DNA from: Desmodus rotundus
Taxonomy: Eukaryota; Chordata; Mammalia; Chiroptera; Phyllostomidae
Assembly: GCF_022682495.2 (NCBI RefSeq)
Contig: NC_071392.1
Span: 56,445,459 to 56,509,458, forward strand
Reading direction: 5' to 3'
DNA length: 64,000 nucleotides
In this document: positions 1 to 12,540 of the stretch, one piece after another
Layout: every line of letters starts with the position of its first letter
How positions within the stretch are numbered: the stretch's first letter is position 1
Translations under genes and position numbers: made by a program
Notes under the pieces: generated by a model
What the model was told of the DNA's origin: nothing
The model's database searches: none
Seen by the model: only the letters and a program-made list of their open reading frames with translations

Positions 1-1573
1 AAATCACATGTACCCATGAAGGGCCCCCTCCAAAGAAAGGGGACATGACTTATTGCAAAAACATGGCCCATGCTGCTCCTGAAATGAATGGAGGTTTTGA
101 AAAAAAGTTCAGGTTTTTACTGGCCTATCGCTTTTTGAAATCTGATTAATGTATCCAAAAGCACAGGATATACTTATTAGGCTTTTGCAAGTACTTCAGG
201 TTTTCCTAGCCCATCTGCTAGCACCAGAATTAACTCTGAAGTTTTTTGGTTTTGGGTTTTTTTTTCATTATATGTCTCCAAGCTGGCAGATCCTGGGAAG
301 TCAGCTAGCAGTGCTTCTCATCAGACAACTTTGCCTTGAGCCACCATTTAAAACTATCCCCAAGGTTATTATTGTGTTCAACCTTTACTTAAAGATCATT
401 TCTATGCTGCATCCAATTTTTTCTGCTTCCTTGGGCTGTATTTTAAGGCAGGCTTCACAGTTTTTACTGTTTATAGTTTTGTACTGACAACTATTTAAAG
501 GCAAGAGATTTCAGCTGCTACTTCTTCACAGCTTTTGCCACCAAGTCATTTGCCAGACAGAACTGGCTGGAACATTGTGAAGCCAAGGAAACAAGTTTAA
601 CATGGCACAAGAGAAAGAGTTTAGAATTTGGAGTTATTTCCTGCTGATAGCTTTTGCTTTGTCACATTGGAATATGAGGAGCTGTTATCAGTGGCATCTG
701 TATGGCCTACAGTAATAATAATTTATTCATCGTGCATCTGGGGTGGTTACATATTCTTGGCTGGGGTGACTGGGTAACTGATCTGTGCTCTCCATACCTG
801 TCAGTCTACAGCAGGCTATAGCCTCCTGAAGCCTAGAGCCTCCTAAGCTTAGAATTGAAACACCTTCAAGTCTGAAGAATTTTATTGGCCACAGAAAGTC
901 TCAAGGTCAGCCCATTTTTAAGGGCCTGGGAAAGAAACTTTGAGAATCTATGAAGTTACAAGACAAAATAGGTGGATAAAGGGTTGAAGTATTGGTACTA
1001 TCAGTACAAAGTACCACAATTATATGCTTTTGTGTCCCCACATCCCCAGAGTTTTTTAATTGTGTGTTATTCACCATTCTGTTTGCTGATACCTAGGACA
1101 GCAACTTGCTTGTAGTCAGTGCTAAGTAGATAACCTTGTACTAATTGAGCACAGCTATACTCAAAATTGGCTCTGATACTACAATGGCATTTTAAGCTTT
1201 TTCTTATAACAAACATATTAGTACTAGACATGCTTCATCTTCCTCTACCCACACATACTTCTAAGCCTTTCCTTGTGATGTGTCTAGGTCTGAATTCTTT
1301 TCATTTATCTATTTGGTTTCCAGTAGGGCCTTTCATATATTTTGTAATTTTGAGAAACTATTTAACAATTTTCCTCTTTGATTACTTTTTATTGACTATG
1401 TTCTCTGTTTTCTCTTTCTGGGATGGTTATTAGGTATATGTCAGACTCCTCTCATGTATTTATCATCTTATTATCTCTTTTTTCTCTTCTGTCTCAAGCT
1501 AGGTGTAGTTTGATGACTACTATTATTTGTTATTGCTATTTTCACCTATGTCTAATAATATATTTAACAAAGT
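1..1573. other. Unassigned AT-rich intergenic DNA
   Basis: No repeat family, exon or RNA gene was recognised here. Short open frames (for example 149-487 and 1167-1433) have low-complexity, hydrophobic translations typical of AT-rich non-coding DNA, with no domain motif. Confidence 0.5.
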
Positions 1574-1747
1574 ACATCACATTACTGGCTGCATTTTAGA
1601 ATCACCTGGAAGATTAAAAACATTATCAGTGCCTGGTCCTACCCAAGAGTTTCTGCTTTAATTGGTGTGAGTCAAGGAATAGACACCAATATATTTTAAA
1701 GCTTGAAAGTGATTATGATATATAACCAGAGTTAAGAACCATGAATG
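1574..1747. mobile_element. MER5-like hAT-Charlie non-autonomous DNA transposon, decayed
   Basis: The block carries the pattern typical of small Charlie-related elements: a 'ggctgcattttagaatcacc' motif near the left end, a central 'gcctggtcctaccc' segment, and a right end reading 'gttaagaaccatgaatg', close to the usual GAACCACTG terminus. It is about 170 bp and heavily mutated. The exact subfamily (MER5A or a relative) is from memory of the family pattern. It encodes nothing. Confidence 0.55.
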
Positions 1748-2489
1748 AAAACATTTTGCGGGAATTTCTTTTTACCAGTGACCATATCTTTCATGTTAAG
1801 CACTTCTATTTTTTTAATCCACTTGATCTCATTTTATAACCACTATTTTTATTTTGCAAACATCATTTCTTCCTTCTAACGCTCATAATTTGAGTAGTTT
1901 TTAAGTTTTTATATAATTTGCAACTTCTAAAATGTAAATTATCCCATTGGTGGCATATGGTGACTGTTTGCCATGATAGTGAACTTGCTCACCAGCTTTA
2001 TAGTTTTTGACTGTAAGTTCATCTTGCATCCCATGCCTTAAAATATGAGGACATCCTAAAGAGCTGTTTTTATACTTGTCTGTGCCTGGTCCTATGGCTT
2101 TGACTGGCTACAAGTCAATTTCTATATGAGTACATCTTTTCAGGGTTTATATTGCACATACAGCTCAAGTTCAGGGTCGATATCTAGTCACACATGGTCT
2201 TAATGTTCAGAAATCACACACATTGAATAGTCATTACCTAGGGCAGGAGGCTAATTTCCAGTCTAGAAGGTAAGGTTATCTGGGTTTTTATTGGTGGACT
2301 TACAATATATTCCTAGATTCCAGTTCATATGGGCATCCCAGTTCTGGCTCTTTGTCTGGTAGTTCTAATGGACATCTTTAGGCCCAATTCCTGGGCATAG
2401 ATTTGGCCACATATCTTCAGCTACTATGCATGACTATGGACTTTTTCTTTTTTTCCCCTCATGTAGGGATTTTCTTTTCTTGCTCTTAA
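1748..2489. other. Unassigned intergenic DNA
   Basis: Nothing recognisable. Moderately AT-rich, no long open frame, no obvious tandem or inverted structure. Confidence 0.4.
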
Positions 2490-3031
2490 GCTTGTACGTG
2501 TATTTTTTAATAAAATTTTTATAGTATTACAGTTTCAGATTTAGGGATAATTGCAAAGTTAGTATAGAGTTCCTACATTCCCTACTCTCATTCCCCCATT
2601 GTTAACAATTTATATTAGTGTTGTACATTTGTTATAATTAACTAATATTGACACATTATTAAATAGCTACTGTTAATATTTTTTAGATTTCCTTAGTTTT
2701 TACCCATGTCCTTTTCCTGTTCCAGGATCCAATCCATAATACCACATCACATTTAGTGATCATCTTAGACTCCTCTTGGTGTGACAATTTCCCAGACATT
2801 TCCTATTTTTGATGACCATGACATTTTTGAGGTATACTGGTCAGATACTTTTATAGAATGCCTTTAGTTGGAATTTGTCTGGGGATTTCCTCACAACTAA
2901 TGAGGTAGTTGTGAGGACATAGAGATAGAGGTGGCATACTTTTCACATCACAACAAGGGTACATTTTATCAATATGACATATCACTATTGTTGTTAATCT
3001 TGATTTTCTAGTGGAGGTAGTGTTTATCAAG
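2490..3031 (-). mobile_element. Ancient L1 (L1M-type) 3' region, left part
   Basis: The sequence follows the ancient mammalian L1 3' UTR pattern: a T-rich start near 2500, 'ccattgttaacaatttatat', 'ttccaggatccaatcc', then 'gtggaggtagtgtttatcaa'. The T-rich left end suggests minus orientation, but I am less sure of strand than of family. The copy is old and carries no open frame. It is interrupted at 3032 by an LTR and resumes at 3841, so the LTR insertion is younger. Confidence 0.6.
3026..3031. repeat. Left 6-bp target-site duplication (ATCAAG) of solo LTR
   Basis: ATCAAG at 3026-3031 is repeated exactly at 3841-3846, directly flanking the LTR. Confidence 0.9.
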
Positions 3032-3840
3032 TGTTGGGAACTGCCCTACCTGGTTTCAGAGGCTGTAATCCTCCATGATTAAGGCTGAGTCAGAGTTGGG
3101 ACCATAAGCCACTAAGGAGACAAAGCTTATCTCCCTGGCAGAAGTGCCACCTCTGCCCACTTCACCCTGCTTGGCCCTGAGCTTGGCCAGTTAGCCAATG
3201 ATGGGTAAGAATCCTCAAGGGAGGATCAACCTAAGACAGGCATGGTCACAGAAGAGTCCCGCAGGGAAGGACTCGGGGGGCTGTGGGAAAAGGGGGTGAT
3301 GGACCCTCGCCCTTCGGCTTTGAAATAGCCTGAATCCTCATTCTATCTGCAAGAAGTCTCCTAATCTCTTGGCTGCCTTACTTCCCTTGCCTGACTTAAG
3401 CCTGAAACAATGACAGAGGGCAGTGCAGTCCTGTGCTGGGAGGGGCGGATTCCCTGGGGAATCAGGCCTAACAAAAATACATACATTCCTGTGAAACCTA
3501 CTTAATTTGTACCCTCAGTTTAAAAGATAAGGGTCCAGACCTGAGATGAGCCTGGCGCCTAAAGTTTTATGGCCCTCTAACTAATTGGCTGTAACTCAGA
3601 ATAAGCCCTCAAAGTTCTCTGTAAATCATGTATTGTTTAACCCTTACTGGCTGACAATGATTGATGAGCTTTATCCGTATTCCTGTGTGAATGAACCTAA
3701 TAAAAGCCCCTGGAGAGAGAGGCTCTGGGCCCTTCCCCTTTGAGAGAAGCAGCCACCTTTCCTCCCCAAGCAGATCATGTCTTGGTTGTCTTTTTCTTCA
3801 TCCGTGGCGGACCAGGGGGCAGCGTTAAAGCCCCCTGACA
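3032..3840 (+). mobile_element. Solo LTR of an endogenous retrovirus
   Basis: This 809-bp block starts with TG (TGTTGGGAAC...) and ends with CA (...CCCCTGACA). It is flanked by a perfect 6-bp direct repeat. A polyadenylation signal AATAAA sits at 3699-3704, and the downstream U5-like part ends in the canonical dinucleotide. These are the hallmarks of a retroviral LTR left after recombination between the two LTRs of a provirus. No gag, pol or env sequence lies next to it. A 6-bp duplication is usual for class II (beta-like) elements, but the body was not matched to a named family. It splits an ancient L1, so it is younger than that L1. Orientation is from the polyA signal. Confidence 0.85.
3699..3704 (+). 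promoter_or_regulatory. LTR polyadenylation signal AATAAA
   Basis: AATAAA within 'cctaataaaagcccctgg' near the 3' part of the solo LTR, the usual position for the R-region polyA signal. Confidence 0.7.
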
Positions 3841-4850
3841 ATCAAGTTTATCCACTGTAAAATTACTCTTCTTTTCCCCTTTTGGAAATGAAGTCACTAT
3901 CACAGTGAACAGGTAGGAAGTGAGGTGTTATGCTTTATATCATTGAGAGAGGAACATCTGCATAAATTATTTGGAGTCCTGAACAGAAAACTTTGTCTAT
4001 TCTTTCCCACTTATTTATTTATGTCCTCATGAATATCTTATACTTTGGGTTATAATCCAATATTATGTTAATAATTTTGTTATTCCAAGTGCTATAGATT
4101 TGGCACTTGGAAAATCTTTCAGTTGGCTCCTGTCTTTCTTTGATATAACCCTATTATTATGCTTTGTTTTTCTTTTTTTTTTTTCTTTCAGAGAATTTAT
4201 TGCTCTCTGGCACCACAAGATGCCCCAGACTCATTTCATATATTCTCTGTCTGAGGCTTAGAATCAGCTATTTTCCCAAAGATTCCTGGTTTTTTTTATT
4301 GAAAAACAATTCAGAAAGCAAGATCTGGGATGCTCAATGTTCTTGTTGTTACTGGGATTTGTTGCTTCTAGGCCCTCCCAGCTAACAGAGAAAGAAGATG
4401 TATGTGTATATACTAATACATGTATATATACATGTCTATAATTATTTCTATATGTATCCTTTTCTCTCTATATTAAGCTAAACATGAGTTTATACCAAAT
4501 GACTCTAACTCTAATCCATTGCTACATGGATCATTTCTACATCATCTTACATGTCTGTACCTCCTGCCTAACTCCTCCCATCCACTGTCCACTAAATTCA
4601 TTTCACAGTTTCAGTATACATGTATAGTGGCTTCAGAATTGTTAACCTGTAGCCCAATGTGAAATAGTTTTATCAACAGAAGTACAGTACATAAATACAA
4701 TTCACTTTGCCTTTAGCCTTATATTTTCACTCACATCCAAAGTTACTTAGGTCAGCATCTTTTTCCTCATCCCCTTCAATAAAGTTAACTCATACATTTA
4801 CAGTAAACTTAGATTCTTTTTTATGTGTGTGTGCTGAATAATGTATCTTT
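3841..4850 (-). mobile_element. Ancient L1 (L1M-type) 3' region, right part
   Basis: Continuation of the element broken by the LTR: 'tttatccactgtaaaattac' directly follows the target duplication. Then come 'tataatccaatattatg', 'ctttcagttggctcctg', 'cttctaggccctcccagct' and 'attaagctaaacatgag', all in the order known for old L1 3' UTRs. Its right limit is set by the T-rich start of another L1 tail near 4856. Confidence 0.6.
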
Positions 4851-4855
4851 TTTGT

Positions 4856-5606
4856 TTATTCTATTACAGTTATCACAATTTCTTTTTTCTCCTTTTGCTC
4901 CCCCTCCATCCAGACAACCTCTCTTGACTACAGTTAATCCCCTCTCCATTGTCCATGTCCATGGGTCATTCATACATGTTCTTTGACTAGTCCATTCCCC
5001 TTTCTTACACTATTCCCCATCTCCCTCTTCTCCTCCCACAGCTGTCAGTCTGTTCCATGTTTCCATGTCTCTGTTTCTATTTTTTCTTACTTTATTTTGT
5101 TCATTACATTCCAGTTATAAGTGAGGCCATATGGTATTTGTCTTGACTGAGTGGCTTATTTCACTTGGCATAATAGTCTCCACCTCTATCCATGCTATCA
5201 TAAATGACAGGACTTCCTTCATTCTTTCTGCTGGTCAGTATTCAATTGGGTAAATGTATGAGAGTTTTTTAATCCACTCATCTATAGATGAACACTTGGG
5301 TTGTTTCCAACACTTAGCTATTGTAAACACTGCTGCTATGAACATAGTGGCGCATAAGTTCTTTTGAATTACTGTTTCATGATTCTTAGGCTATGTTCCC
5401 AGCAGTGGAATGAATGAGTTATAATACAGTATCATTTTTAATTTTTTAAAGAAATTCCATACTGTTTTTCACATTGGCTGCACCAGTCTGCAGTCTTACC
5501 AATAGTGCACTAGGGTTCCCATTCTCCACATCCTCAACAGCACTTCTTGTCTGTTGATTTACTGATAGCTATTCCGACAGGTACGATGTGATACCTTATT
5601 GTGGTT
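4856..5606 (-). mobile_element. Older L1 3' end (3' UTR and ORF2 C-terminus), minus strand
   Basis: From left to right, this reads the reverse complement of an L1 3' UTR followed by the end of ORF2, including 'cttatttcacttggcataat', 'tccactcatctatagatga' and 'cattggctgcaccagtctgc'. It is clearly more diverged than L1-A, which begins abruptly at 5607 in the middle of this element's ORF2 sequence. No open frame survives. Confidence 0.75.
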
Positions 5607-5866
5607 TTAGTTATTTTTAAATTATTTTATTCCTGTTCAGTTATAGTTGTCTGCATTTTCTCCACAACCCTATATCCCACTCCAGGGAAACCCACCTTCT
5701 TCCCCTGCTTCCACCTACCCCTTCAGTTTTGTCTATGTGTCCTTTATGTTAGTTCCTAAAAAGCCCTCTCCCCACTGTCACTACGCCACTCCTCTTGGGC
5801 TATTGTTGGATTATTCTTCATTTTCATTACTCTGGTTATATTTTGTTCGCTTTTTTCTCTTGTTGA

Positions 5867-8800
5867 TTATGTTCCAGTTAAAGCTGAGATCATATGGTAT
5901 TTGTCCCGCACTGCCTGGCTTATTTCACTTAGCATAATGCTCTCCAGTTCCATCATTGCCACCACAAAGGTTATGAGCTCCTTCTTTCTCTCTGCTGTGT
6001 AGAATTCCATTGTGTAAATGTACCATAGTTTTTTGATCCACTCTTCTGCTGATAGGCACTTAGGTTGCTTCCAGTACTTGGCTATTGTAAATTGTGCTGC
6101 TATGAACACTGTGATCCACAAGATCCTTTGCATTGGTGTTCCAGGGTTCTTAAGGTATAATCCCAGTAGCGGAATTGCTGGGTGACAGGGAGTTCCATTT
6201 TTAGTTTTCTGAGGAAATTCCATACCGTTTTCCACAATGGCCTCACCAGTCTGCATTTCCACCAACAATGTACTAGGGTTCCCTTTTCTCTGCATCCTCT
6301 GCAACAATTGTTTGTTGATTTGTTTATGTTGGCCACTATGACTGGTGTGAGATGGTGTGAGATTGTCATTTTAATTTGCATCTCTCTGATGGCTAGTGAT
6401 GCTGAGCATCTTTTCATATGTCTCTGGGCCCTCTGTATGTCTTCCTTGGAGAAGTGTCTGTTTAACTCCCTTGTCCATTTTTAATTGGCTTGTCTGTCTT
6501 TCTGGAGTGGAGTCCTGTGAGTTCTTTATATATTTTGGAGATCAGGCCCTTGTCTGAGGTATCATTGGCAAATATGTTTTCCCATACTGTTGGTTCTCGT
6601 TGTATTTGAATGTTGTTTTCATTAGCCTTGCAGAAGCTTTTTATTTTGATGAGATCCCATGTGTTTATTCTTTCCTTTATGTCCCTTGCTTTAGGGAATG
6701 TGTCTGTGAAGATGTTGCTGCATGGAATGTCTGAGAGTTTCCTACCAATGTTTTCCTCTCAGATTTTTATGGTGTAACCATTCATATTTAAGTCTCTTAT
6801 CCACCTTGAATTTCTTTTTGTGTATGATGCAAGTTGGTGATCAAGTTTCATTTTTTTGTGCGTAGCTGTCCAGATCTTCCAACACCATTTGTTGAAGAGA
6901 CTAGTTTTGCTCATTTATGTTCCTGCCTCCTTTGTCAAATATTAATTGACCATAAAGACTGGGGTTTATTTTTGGGCTCTCTGTTGTGTTCCATTGGTCT
7001 ATATGCCTCTTTTTAACCCAGTATCAGGCTGTTTTGATTACAGTGGCCTTGTAATACAGTTTGATATCAGGTATTGTGATTCCTCCTGCTTTGGTCTTCT
7101 TTCTCAAAATTGCTGCAGCTATTCAGGGTCATTTATGGTTCTATATAAATTTCTGAACTGTTTGTTCTATATCTGTGAAATATGTCATGGGTACTCTAAT
7201 AGGGATTGCATTGAATGTATGAATTGCTTTGGATAGTATGGCCTTTTTAATGATGTTTATTCTTCTAATCCATGAGCATGGTACATGCTTCCATTTGTTT
7301 GTGTCTTCCTTAATTTTTTTCTTCAGTGTTGTGTAGTTTGCTGAGTACAGGTCTTTTACCTCCTTGGTTAGGTTTATTCCTAGGTACTTTATTTTTTCTT
7401 GTTGCTATATCAAATGGGATTTTATTTTCCTGATTTCTGTTTCTGCTGTTTCACTGTTGGTACAGAGGAATGCCTTTCATTTCTGAGTATTGACATTGTA
7501 TCCGGCTGTTTTGCCAAATTCATTTGTTAGGTCGAGTAGTTTTTTGGTGGAGTGTATAGGATTTTACATGTACACTATCATGTCATCTGCAAACAGTGAC
7601 ATTTTTGTTTCCTCCTTTCCAATTTGGATGCCTTTTATTTCTTTTTCTTGTCTGATTGCTGTGGCTAGGACTTCCAGTATGATGTTGAATAGGAGTAGTG
7701 AGAGAGGACATCCTTTTCTTGTTCCTGATCTTAGTGGGAAAGCTCTATGTTTTTGTCCATTGAGTATGATGTTGGCTGTAGGTCTCTCATATATGGCCTT
7801 TATTATGTTGAGGAATGCTCCCTCTATTCCCACTTTGCTGACTGTTTTTATCAGAAATGGGTTCTGTACCTTATCAAATGCTTTTTCTGCATCTATTGAT
7901 AGGATCATGTGGATTTTGTCTTTGCTTTTGTTTATGTGGTGTATTGTGTTTATTGATTTGCGAACATTATACCATCCTTGCATCTCTGGCATAAATCTGA
8001 CTTGGTCATGGTCTATGATCTTTTTAATGTATTGCTGGATGTGGTTTGCCAATATTTTGTTGAGGATATTAACATCCATTTTCATCAGCGATATTTTCCT
8101 GGAGTTTTCTTTCTTTCTTATGTCTTTATGTGGTTTTGGGATTAGGATGATGCTGGCTTCATAAAACGAGTTTGGGATTCTTCCATGTTCTTGAATTTTT
8201 TGAAATAATCTTTGGAGGATGAGGGTTAGCTCTTCCTTAAATGCTCTGTATAATTCTCTTTGAAAGCATCTAGTCCAGTGCTTTTGTGTGTTGTGAGGTT
8301 TTTGATTACTGTTTTAATTTCATCAGTTGTTATTGGTCTATTCAGGCTTTCTGCTATTTCTTCTTTTAGTTTTGGAAGGTTATATTTTTCTAGAAATTTG
8401 TCCATTTCATCTAGGTTTTCATATTTCTTGGCATATAGTTCTTCAAAGTAATTTGTTACAATCCTTTGTATTTTGGTGGTATCAGTTGTAGTCTCTCCAC
8501 TTTCCTTTCTAATTGTGTTTATTCAATCCTCTCCCTTTTCTTCTGGATGTGCCTGCTTAAAGGCTTGTCAATTTTGTTTATATTTTCAAAGAACCAGTTC
8601 GTGGATTATTTGATCCTTAGAATTGTGCTTTTAGTCTCTATGTCACTTAATTCTGCTGTGATATTGGTTATTTCCTTGTTTGTACTTCTTATGGGTTTTC
8701 TTTGTTTTTGTTCCTTGAGTTCCTGTAGGTGTAGTGTTAGGTTGTTTGTTTTAAATGTTTGTATTCTTTTTAGGTAGGCCTCTATTGCTATGTACATCTC

Positions 8801-9684
8801 TCTAAGTTCTGACTTTGCTGTGTCCCACAGGTTTTAGATTTTTGTGAGTTCATTTTTGTTTTTTTCCAGAAATTTTTGATTTCTTCCCTAATCTCATTCT
8901 TCACCCATTAATTGTTTAATAGCATGCTTTTCAATCTCCATGTTTTTGGGTGTTTGGGGTTTTTTTCCTTCAGATGTTGTTTCTACTTTCAGTCCCTTGT
9001 GGTCAGAGAAAGTGCTTGATATGATTTCAAATATCTTCAACTTGTTGAGGCTTGCTTTGTGTCCTATCATGTGGTCTATCTTTGAAATATTTCCATGTAC
9101 ACTTGAAAAGAATGTGTATTTTGCTTCTTTGGGATGAAAGGCTCTATATATATATGTAAAGTCCATTTCATCCAGGGTATTGTTCAGTGACATAATATAT
9201 TTGTTCATTTTTTGTTTGGAAGATCTGTCCATTTTTGACAGTGGGGTGTTAAAATCCCCTACTATAATTGTGTTGCTGTCAATATGTTTCTTGAAGTGCT
9301 CCAAGATTTTCTTTATGTATTTGGGTGCTCCTATGTTGGGCTCCTATATATACAATGTTCATGTTTTCTTGGTGGAGTCTTACTTTGAGTTATATGAAGT
9401 GCCCTTCTGGGTATCCCTTTATGGCCCTGTTTTTGAAGTGTATTTTGTCTGATATGAGTATTGCTACCCCGGCTTTTCTTTTCCTGTCTCTTCGCCAGGA
9501 AAATTTGTTTCAATCCCTTCACTTTCAGTCTCTGTAGGTCTTTTGTCTTGAGGTGGGTCTCTTATAGGCAGCATATGTGTGGGTCATGATTTCTTATACT
9601 TTCAGTTATTGTGTGTCTTTTGATGGGAGCATTTAATCCATTTATGTTTAAGATTATTACTTATAGGTAGTTATCCATTGCCAT
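5867..9684 (-). pseudogene. L1-A ORF2 (endonuclease-reverse transcriptase), broken
   Basis: L1 ORF2 encodes an apurinic-type endonuclease and a reverse transcriptase that copy L1 RNA at the nicked target. The start is the minus-strand ATG at 9684 (Met-Ala-Met context, as in L1-B). The endonuclease part at 8894-9304 keeps 'GDFNTPLSK' and 'SDHKGL'. The reverse transcriptase part at 7564-8085 keeps '[17 protein letters not shown]' and the catalytic box 'FADDMIVYM'. The C-terminal part at 5867-6307 ends 'LTGT' then stop at 5867-5869. In-frame stops and frameshifts separate these open pieces, so no full protein can be made. This is among the better preserved catalytic cores in the window. Confidence 0.85.
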
Positions 9685-9786
9685 TTTTTCATACCTGTGT
9701 GCCTCTCTCTTTCTCTTTTCCTTCCTTTCCTTAAAGCAGTCCCTTTAGGCTCTCTTGCAGAGCTGGTTTGGTGGAGGTGTGTTCTT

Positions 9787-10648
9787 CTAGACTCTTTTGT
9801 CTCAGAAGCTCTTTATTTGGCCTTCTATCTTGATTGAGAGCCTTGCTGGGTAAAGTAGTCTTGGTTGCAGGCCCTGGTTCTCATTACTTGGAATATGTTT
9901 TCCCATTCTTTTCTGGCTTGGAGCGTTTCCACTGAGAAGTCAGTTGCTAACCTTATTGGGCCTCCCTTTTATGTTACTTCCTGTTTCTCCCTTGCTGCCT
10001 TTAAGATTCTCTTTTTTCTTGGAATTTACCCATTTAATTATTATGTGTCTTGCAGTGGGCCTCTTTGGGTTCCTCTTGCTTGAGACTCTCTGTGTTTCCT
10101 GGATTTGTGTGACTTTTTCTCTCATCAGATTAGGGAAATTTTCCATCATTACTTTTTCATACAGGTTTTCTGTCCCTTGTTCTTCCTCTTCTCCTTCTGA
10201 TGTCCCTATTTTATGGACATTATTACGTTCCATGTTGTCCTGCATTTCCCTTAATCCCTCTTCATTCTTTCTGAGCCTCTTTTCCTGTTCTTACTCTTTC
10301 TGTTGTTTTTTGTTCTTTGTCCTCCATTTCGTTGATCAGATCCTCTGCATCATCAAGCCTGCTTTTGTTCCCTTCCACTGTGTTCTTCAGTTCAGAAATT
10401 GATTTCTTCATTTCCTCTTTGCCCTTGTTGATATATTCTATTACCTTTTTCATGTTGATATGGTTTTCAGTGAGCTCATTGTTGTGTTCCTCTAGTTTTT
10501 TGGCAATTCTCTGTGAGCTCATTAAGCTTCCTTATAACCAATTCTTTGAACTCCATATCTGATTGTTGACTTGCCTCTATTTCATTTAGCATTCTTTCTG
10601 ACGCTTCTTCCTGTCCTTCATTTGGGGATTGTGTGTTTGTCTTCCCAT
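9787..10648 (-). pseudogene. L1-A ORF1 (RNA-binding chaperone), broken
   Basis: ORF1p is a trimeric coiled-coil RNA-binding protein that packages L1 RNA. The start ATG at 10648 opens with Gly-Arg-Gln like other copies. A coiled-coil segment (KKLEEHNNELTENHINMKKV, about 10262-10522) comes next. Then an RRM-like start ('NVHKIGTSEGEEEEQG') and C-terminal-domain sequence ('PNLMREKVTQIQETQRV') follow at 9940-10245. Frameshifts split it into at least three open pieces. It ends about 100 bp before ORF2, the normal L1 spacing. Confidence 0.8.
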
Positions 10649-11815
10649 TGTTAGTGAGACTCTTCATTTTAGCCTGTGCCTCTTAAGTTGCTCTGTTCTT
10701 ACCCCCTGGGTTTATGGTGTAAACTTCTGTGGTAGAATACCTGTGAGATTCACTGTTACAGTCTCCTTGATCTCCTGATCTTACTGATCTTGGGCTGTGG
10801 TTTATGTTGGCTCTGTGTATGTCTTTGGGTTTTGGTTCTTGTTGGGTCTTTCTTGGGTGGGTGTTTCCCACCAGCTGCTTATCTGAGGGTCAATCTGTAC
10901 CTCAACTCTCATTTTCTGTTTTTCAGGTGTGGGCAGATTGTATTGGAGCTGGTTCTTCCATGTGTACAAGGTTTTGAGGCTTTTAGTTTGCTCTTGTTCA
11001 GTTGCTTATTCTTAGTAATTTCTTCACTATTTAGATGTATTTCCACATAGGTTCTGGTTTGAGTTAGTGTGACTTCCAATCCCTCCTTCACCTTCTTCTG
11101 TTCTTAGCTGTTGGTTTTTCCCTTGTTGGTGGGTTTCCTCTTCCAGGAGGTATCCTGGTGTTCGTGGCTTCTACCTGATCTTTTTTATGGTAGGTTTTTG
11201 GGGGAAGGCAAAATTGTTTAAGAGAGCATGAGTGTATTCTATGATATTTAAAGTACCAGCCCTTAGAGAAGAGATAGGAGTTTCTTTGGATCTATATAGT
11301 GTTAACTGTGATAATTCACCCACGTAGCCACTTTTTAGATAGGGTGGAAAGAAGATAAGACTCTCATTGCAGGGAGGGAAGGATTGTGAGTTGGATATAG
11401 AAAGCTGTGATCTTGTGGGAGGTCATATTATGAGCTAAAGTGAGAGTAAAGTTTAGGAAATAGGTGTAATGTATGAAAGAACAGATTTAAGCACACCAGT
11501 AATGAAGTTCAAGAAATAGTGAAGTGGGCTAAGATCTGGAAGGGTTTCTATATAGTATTTAAAGGTGTATGGAACAGCTATTATTTACAATAGTAATGGA
11601 GCAACAATCATATGACAGAATCTATGTGATCTGAATTACTAGAATAGGGAGTATAGGTCCTAGAGTAGTGTGTTAATGGAAACAAGTGAAGTGAAACACC
11701 GTTAATTAACAATACACTATGAAAGAGAGAACAAGGGGAAATCAGTCAAACAATGCAAATTAACCAGTGAAGGGAAGAAGACTAAACAGAAAGAAGAGAT
11801 ACAAAAATTATAAGA
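10649..11815 (-). mobile_element. L1-A proximal 5' UTR, with A-rich cassette from 11176
   Basis: Upstream of ORF1 on the minus strand. 10649-11175 aligns by eye with L1-D 50856-51379 and with L1-B about 13300-13863 in reverse. From 11176 the sequence switches to an A-rich cassette shared with L1-D (51380-52089) but absent from L1-B. The cassette is cut at 11815 by L1-B. As an L1 5' UTR it would have held the internal promoter. Confidence 0.7.
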
Positions 11816-12244
11816 GATGCCAGCGAGATAGGTGGGAGCAGAGTCCCCTTCCCCTCAGCACCAGTGAAATGCCTAGCTGATCTGCGGAACAGAGCTAACA
11901 GCCAATGGTATTCCAGCATATATGAAGATCAGATGCCAAAAACTGTAGGGGACACTGAAAAATCAGATGGTAAGAAGAGTGCTTAAGGACAATAAGGTCC
12001 CTGGGACCAGCACGGGGACCAGGGCGGCTGAAGCCCCTGGCTGGGGCCACAGGGTGTGCTGCAAGATTCTTGGGATAGAGCCAAGCTGGGGTGTGTGAGA
12101 GACCTGGTGTTTGTATGGACCAGGGGGATTGAATAGGAGGAATTTCTCAAAAAGAAAAGAGAAAATAGAGGCACTCGGCAGCTGTTTAGAGAATTCTCCA
12201 CAGCAGCCATGGCCTCATGCACCCCCAATCCCTCAGCCCCTGGA

Positions 12245-12540
12245 CTGTGAACTCCAGATAAGCAAGCAGCCCCAGCACTCACCTGAAGCACAGGTTGGTG
12301 CACACCCAGATCAATGGCCAGGCTGCCTGGGTGAACAGGCCCAAATCCTGGGGTCAGTGTGCCCCCAGATCAGCTGCCCGGCTGCCTAGGTACACAGGCC
12401 TAAAGGCCGGGGTTGGTGTGTACCCCGAATCAGCAGCCTGGGTGCAAACACCTGAAGCCCCAGGTGGGTCCTCATCCAGATCAACAGCCTGGCTGCCGCG
12501 GGCAACCACACCTGAAGCACCAGGGACTGAACACCTCCCA
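12245..12540 (+). repeat. Degenerate tandem monomers in L1-B 5' UTR
   Basis: About five units of roughly 52-65 bp, each with a core like 'cccagatcannngcc', a 'ggctgcc' box and a 'gcccaaa' or 'cctgaag' unit border. The same units occur, more numerous, in L1-F (60620-61060). L1-A and L1-D lack an obvious counterpart. Confidence 0.65.

Larger units (their letters stand above)
5607..11815 (-). mobile_element. L1-A: long LINE-1, minus strand (3' UTR, ORF2, ORF1, proximal 5' UTR)
   Basis: On the minus strand this block runs from the L1 5' UTR (right) through ORF1, ORF2 and a 3' UTR that ends in a T-rich stretch at 5607. Gene order, the short ORF1-ORF2 spacer and 3' UTR sequence match the other copies in the window. 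At 11815 the 5' UTR stops inside an A-rich segment where plus-strand L1-B begins; matching distal 5' UTR sequence resumes after L1-B (about 18950-19975). I read this as one element split by a later insertion. A target duplication was not found. Confidence 0.85.

Noticed and set aside
7490..8164. 224-aa open frame on the plus strand
   Set aside because: It lies exactly antisense to the L1-A reverse-transcriptase region; the low-complexity hydrophobic translation is a shadow of ORF2.
7564..9304. Potentially active L1-A
   Set aside because: Catalytic motifs are well kept, but stops and frameshifts break both ORF1 and ORF2, so it cannot be autonomous.
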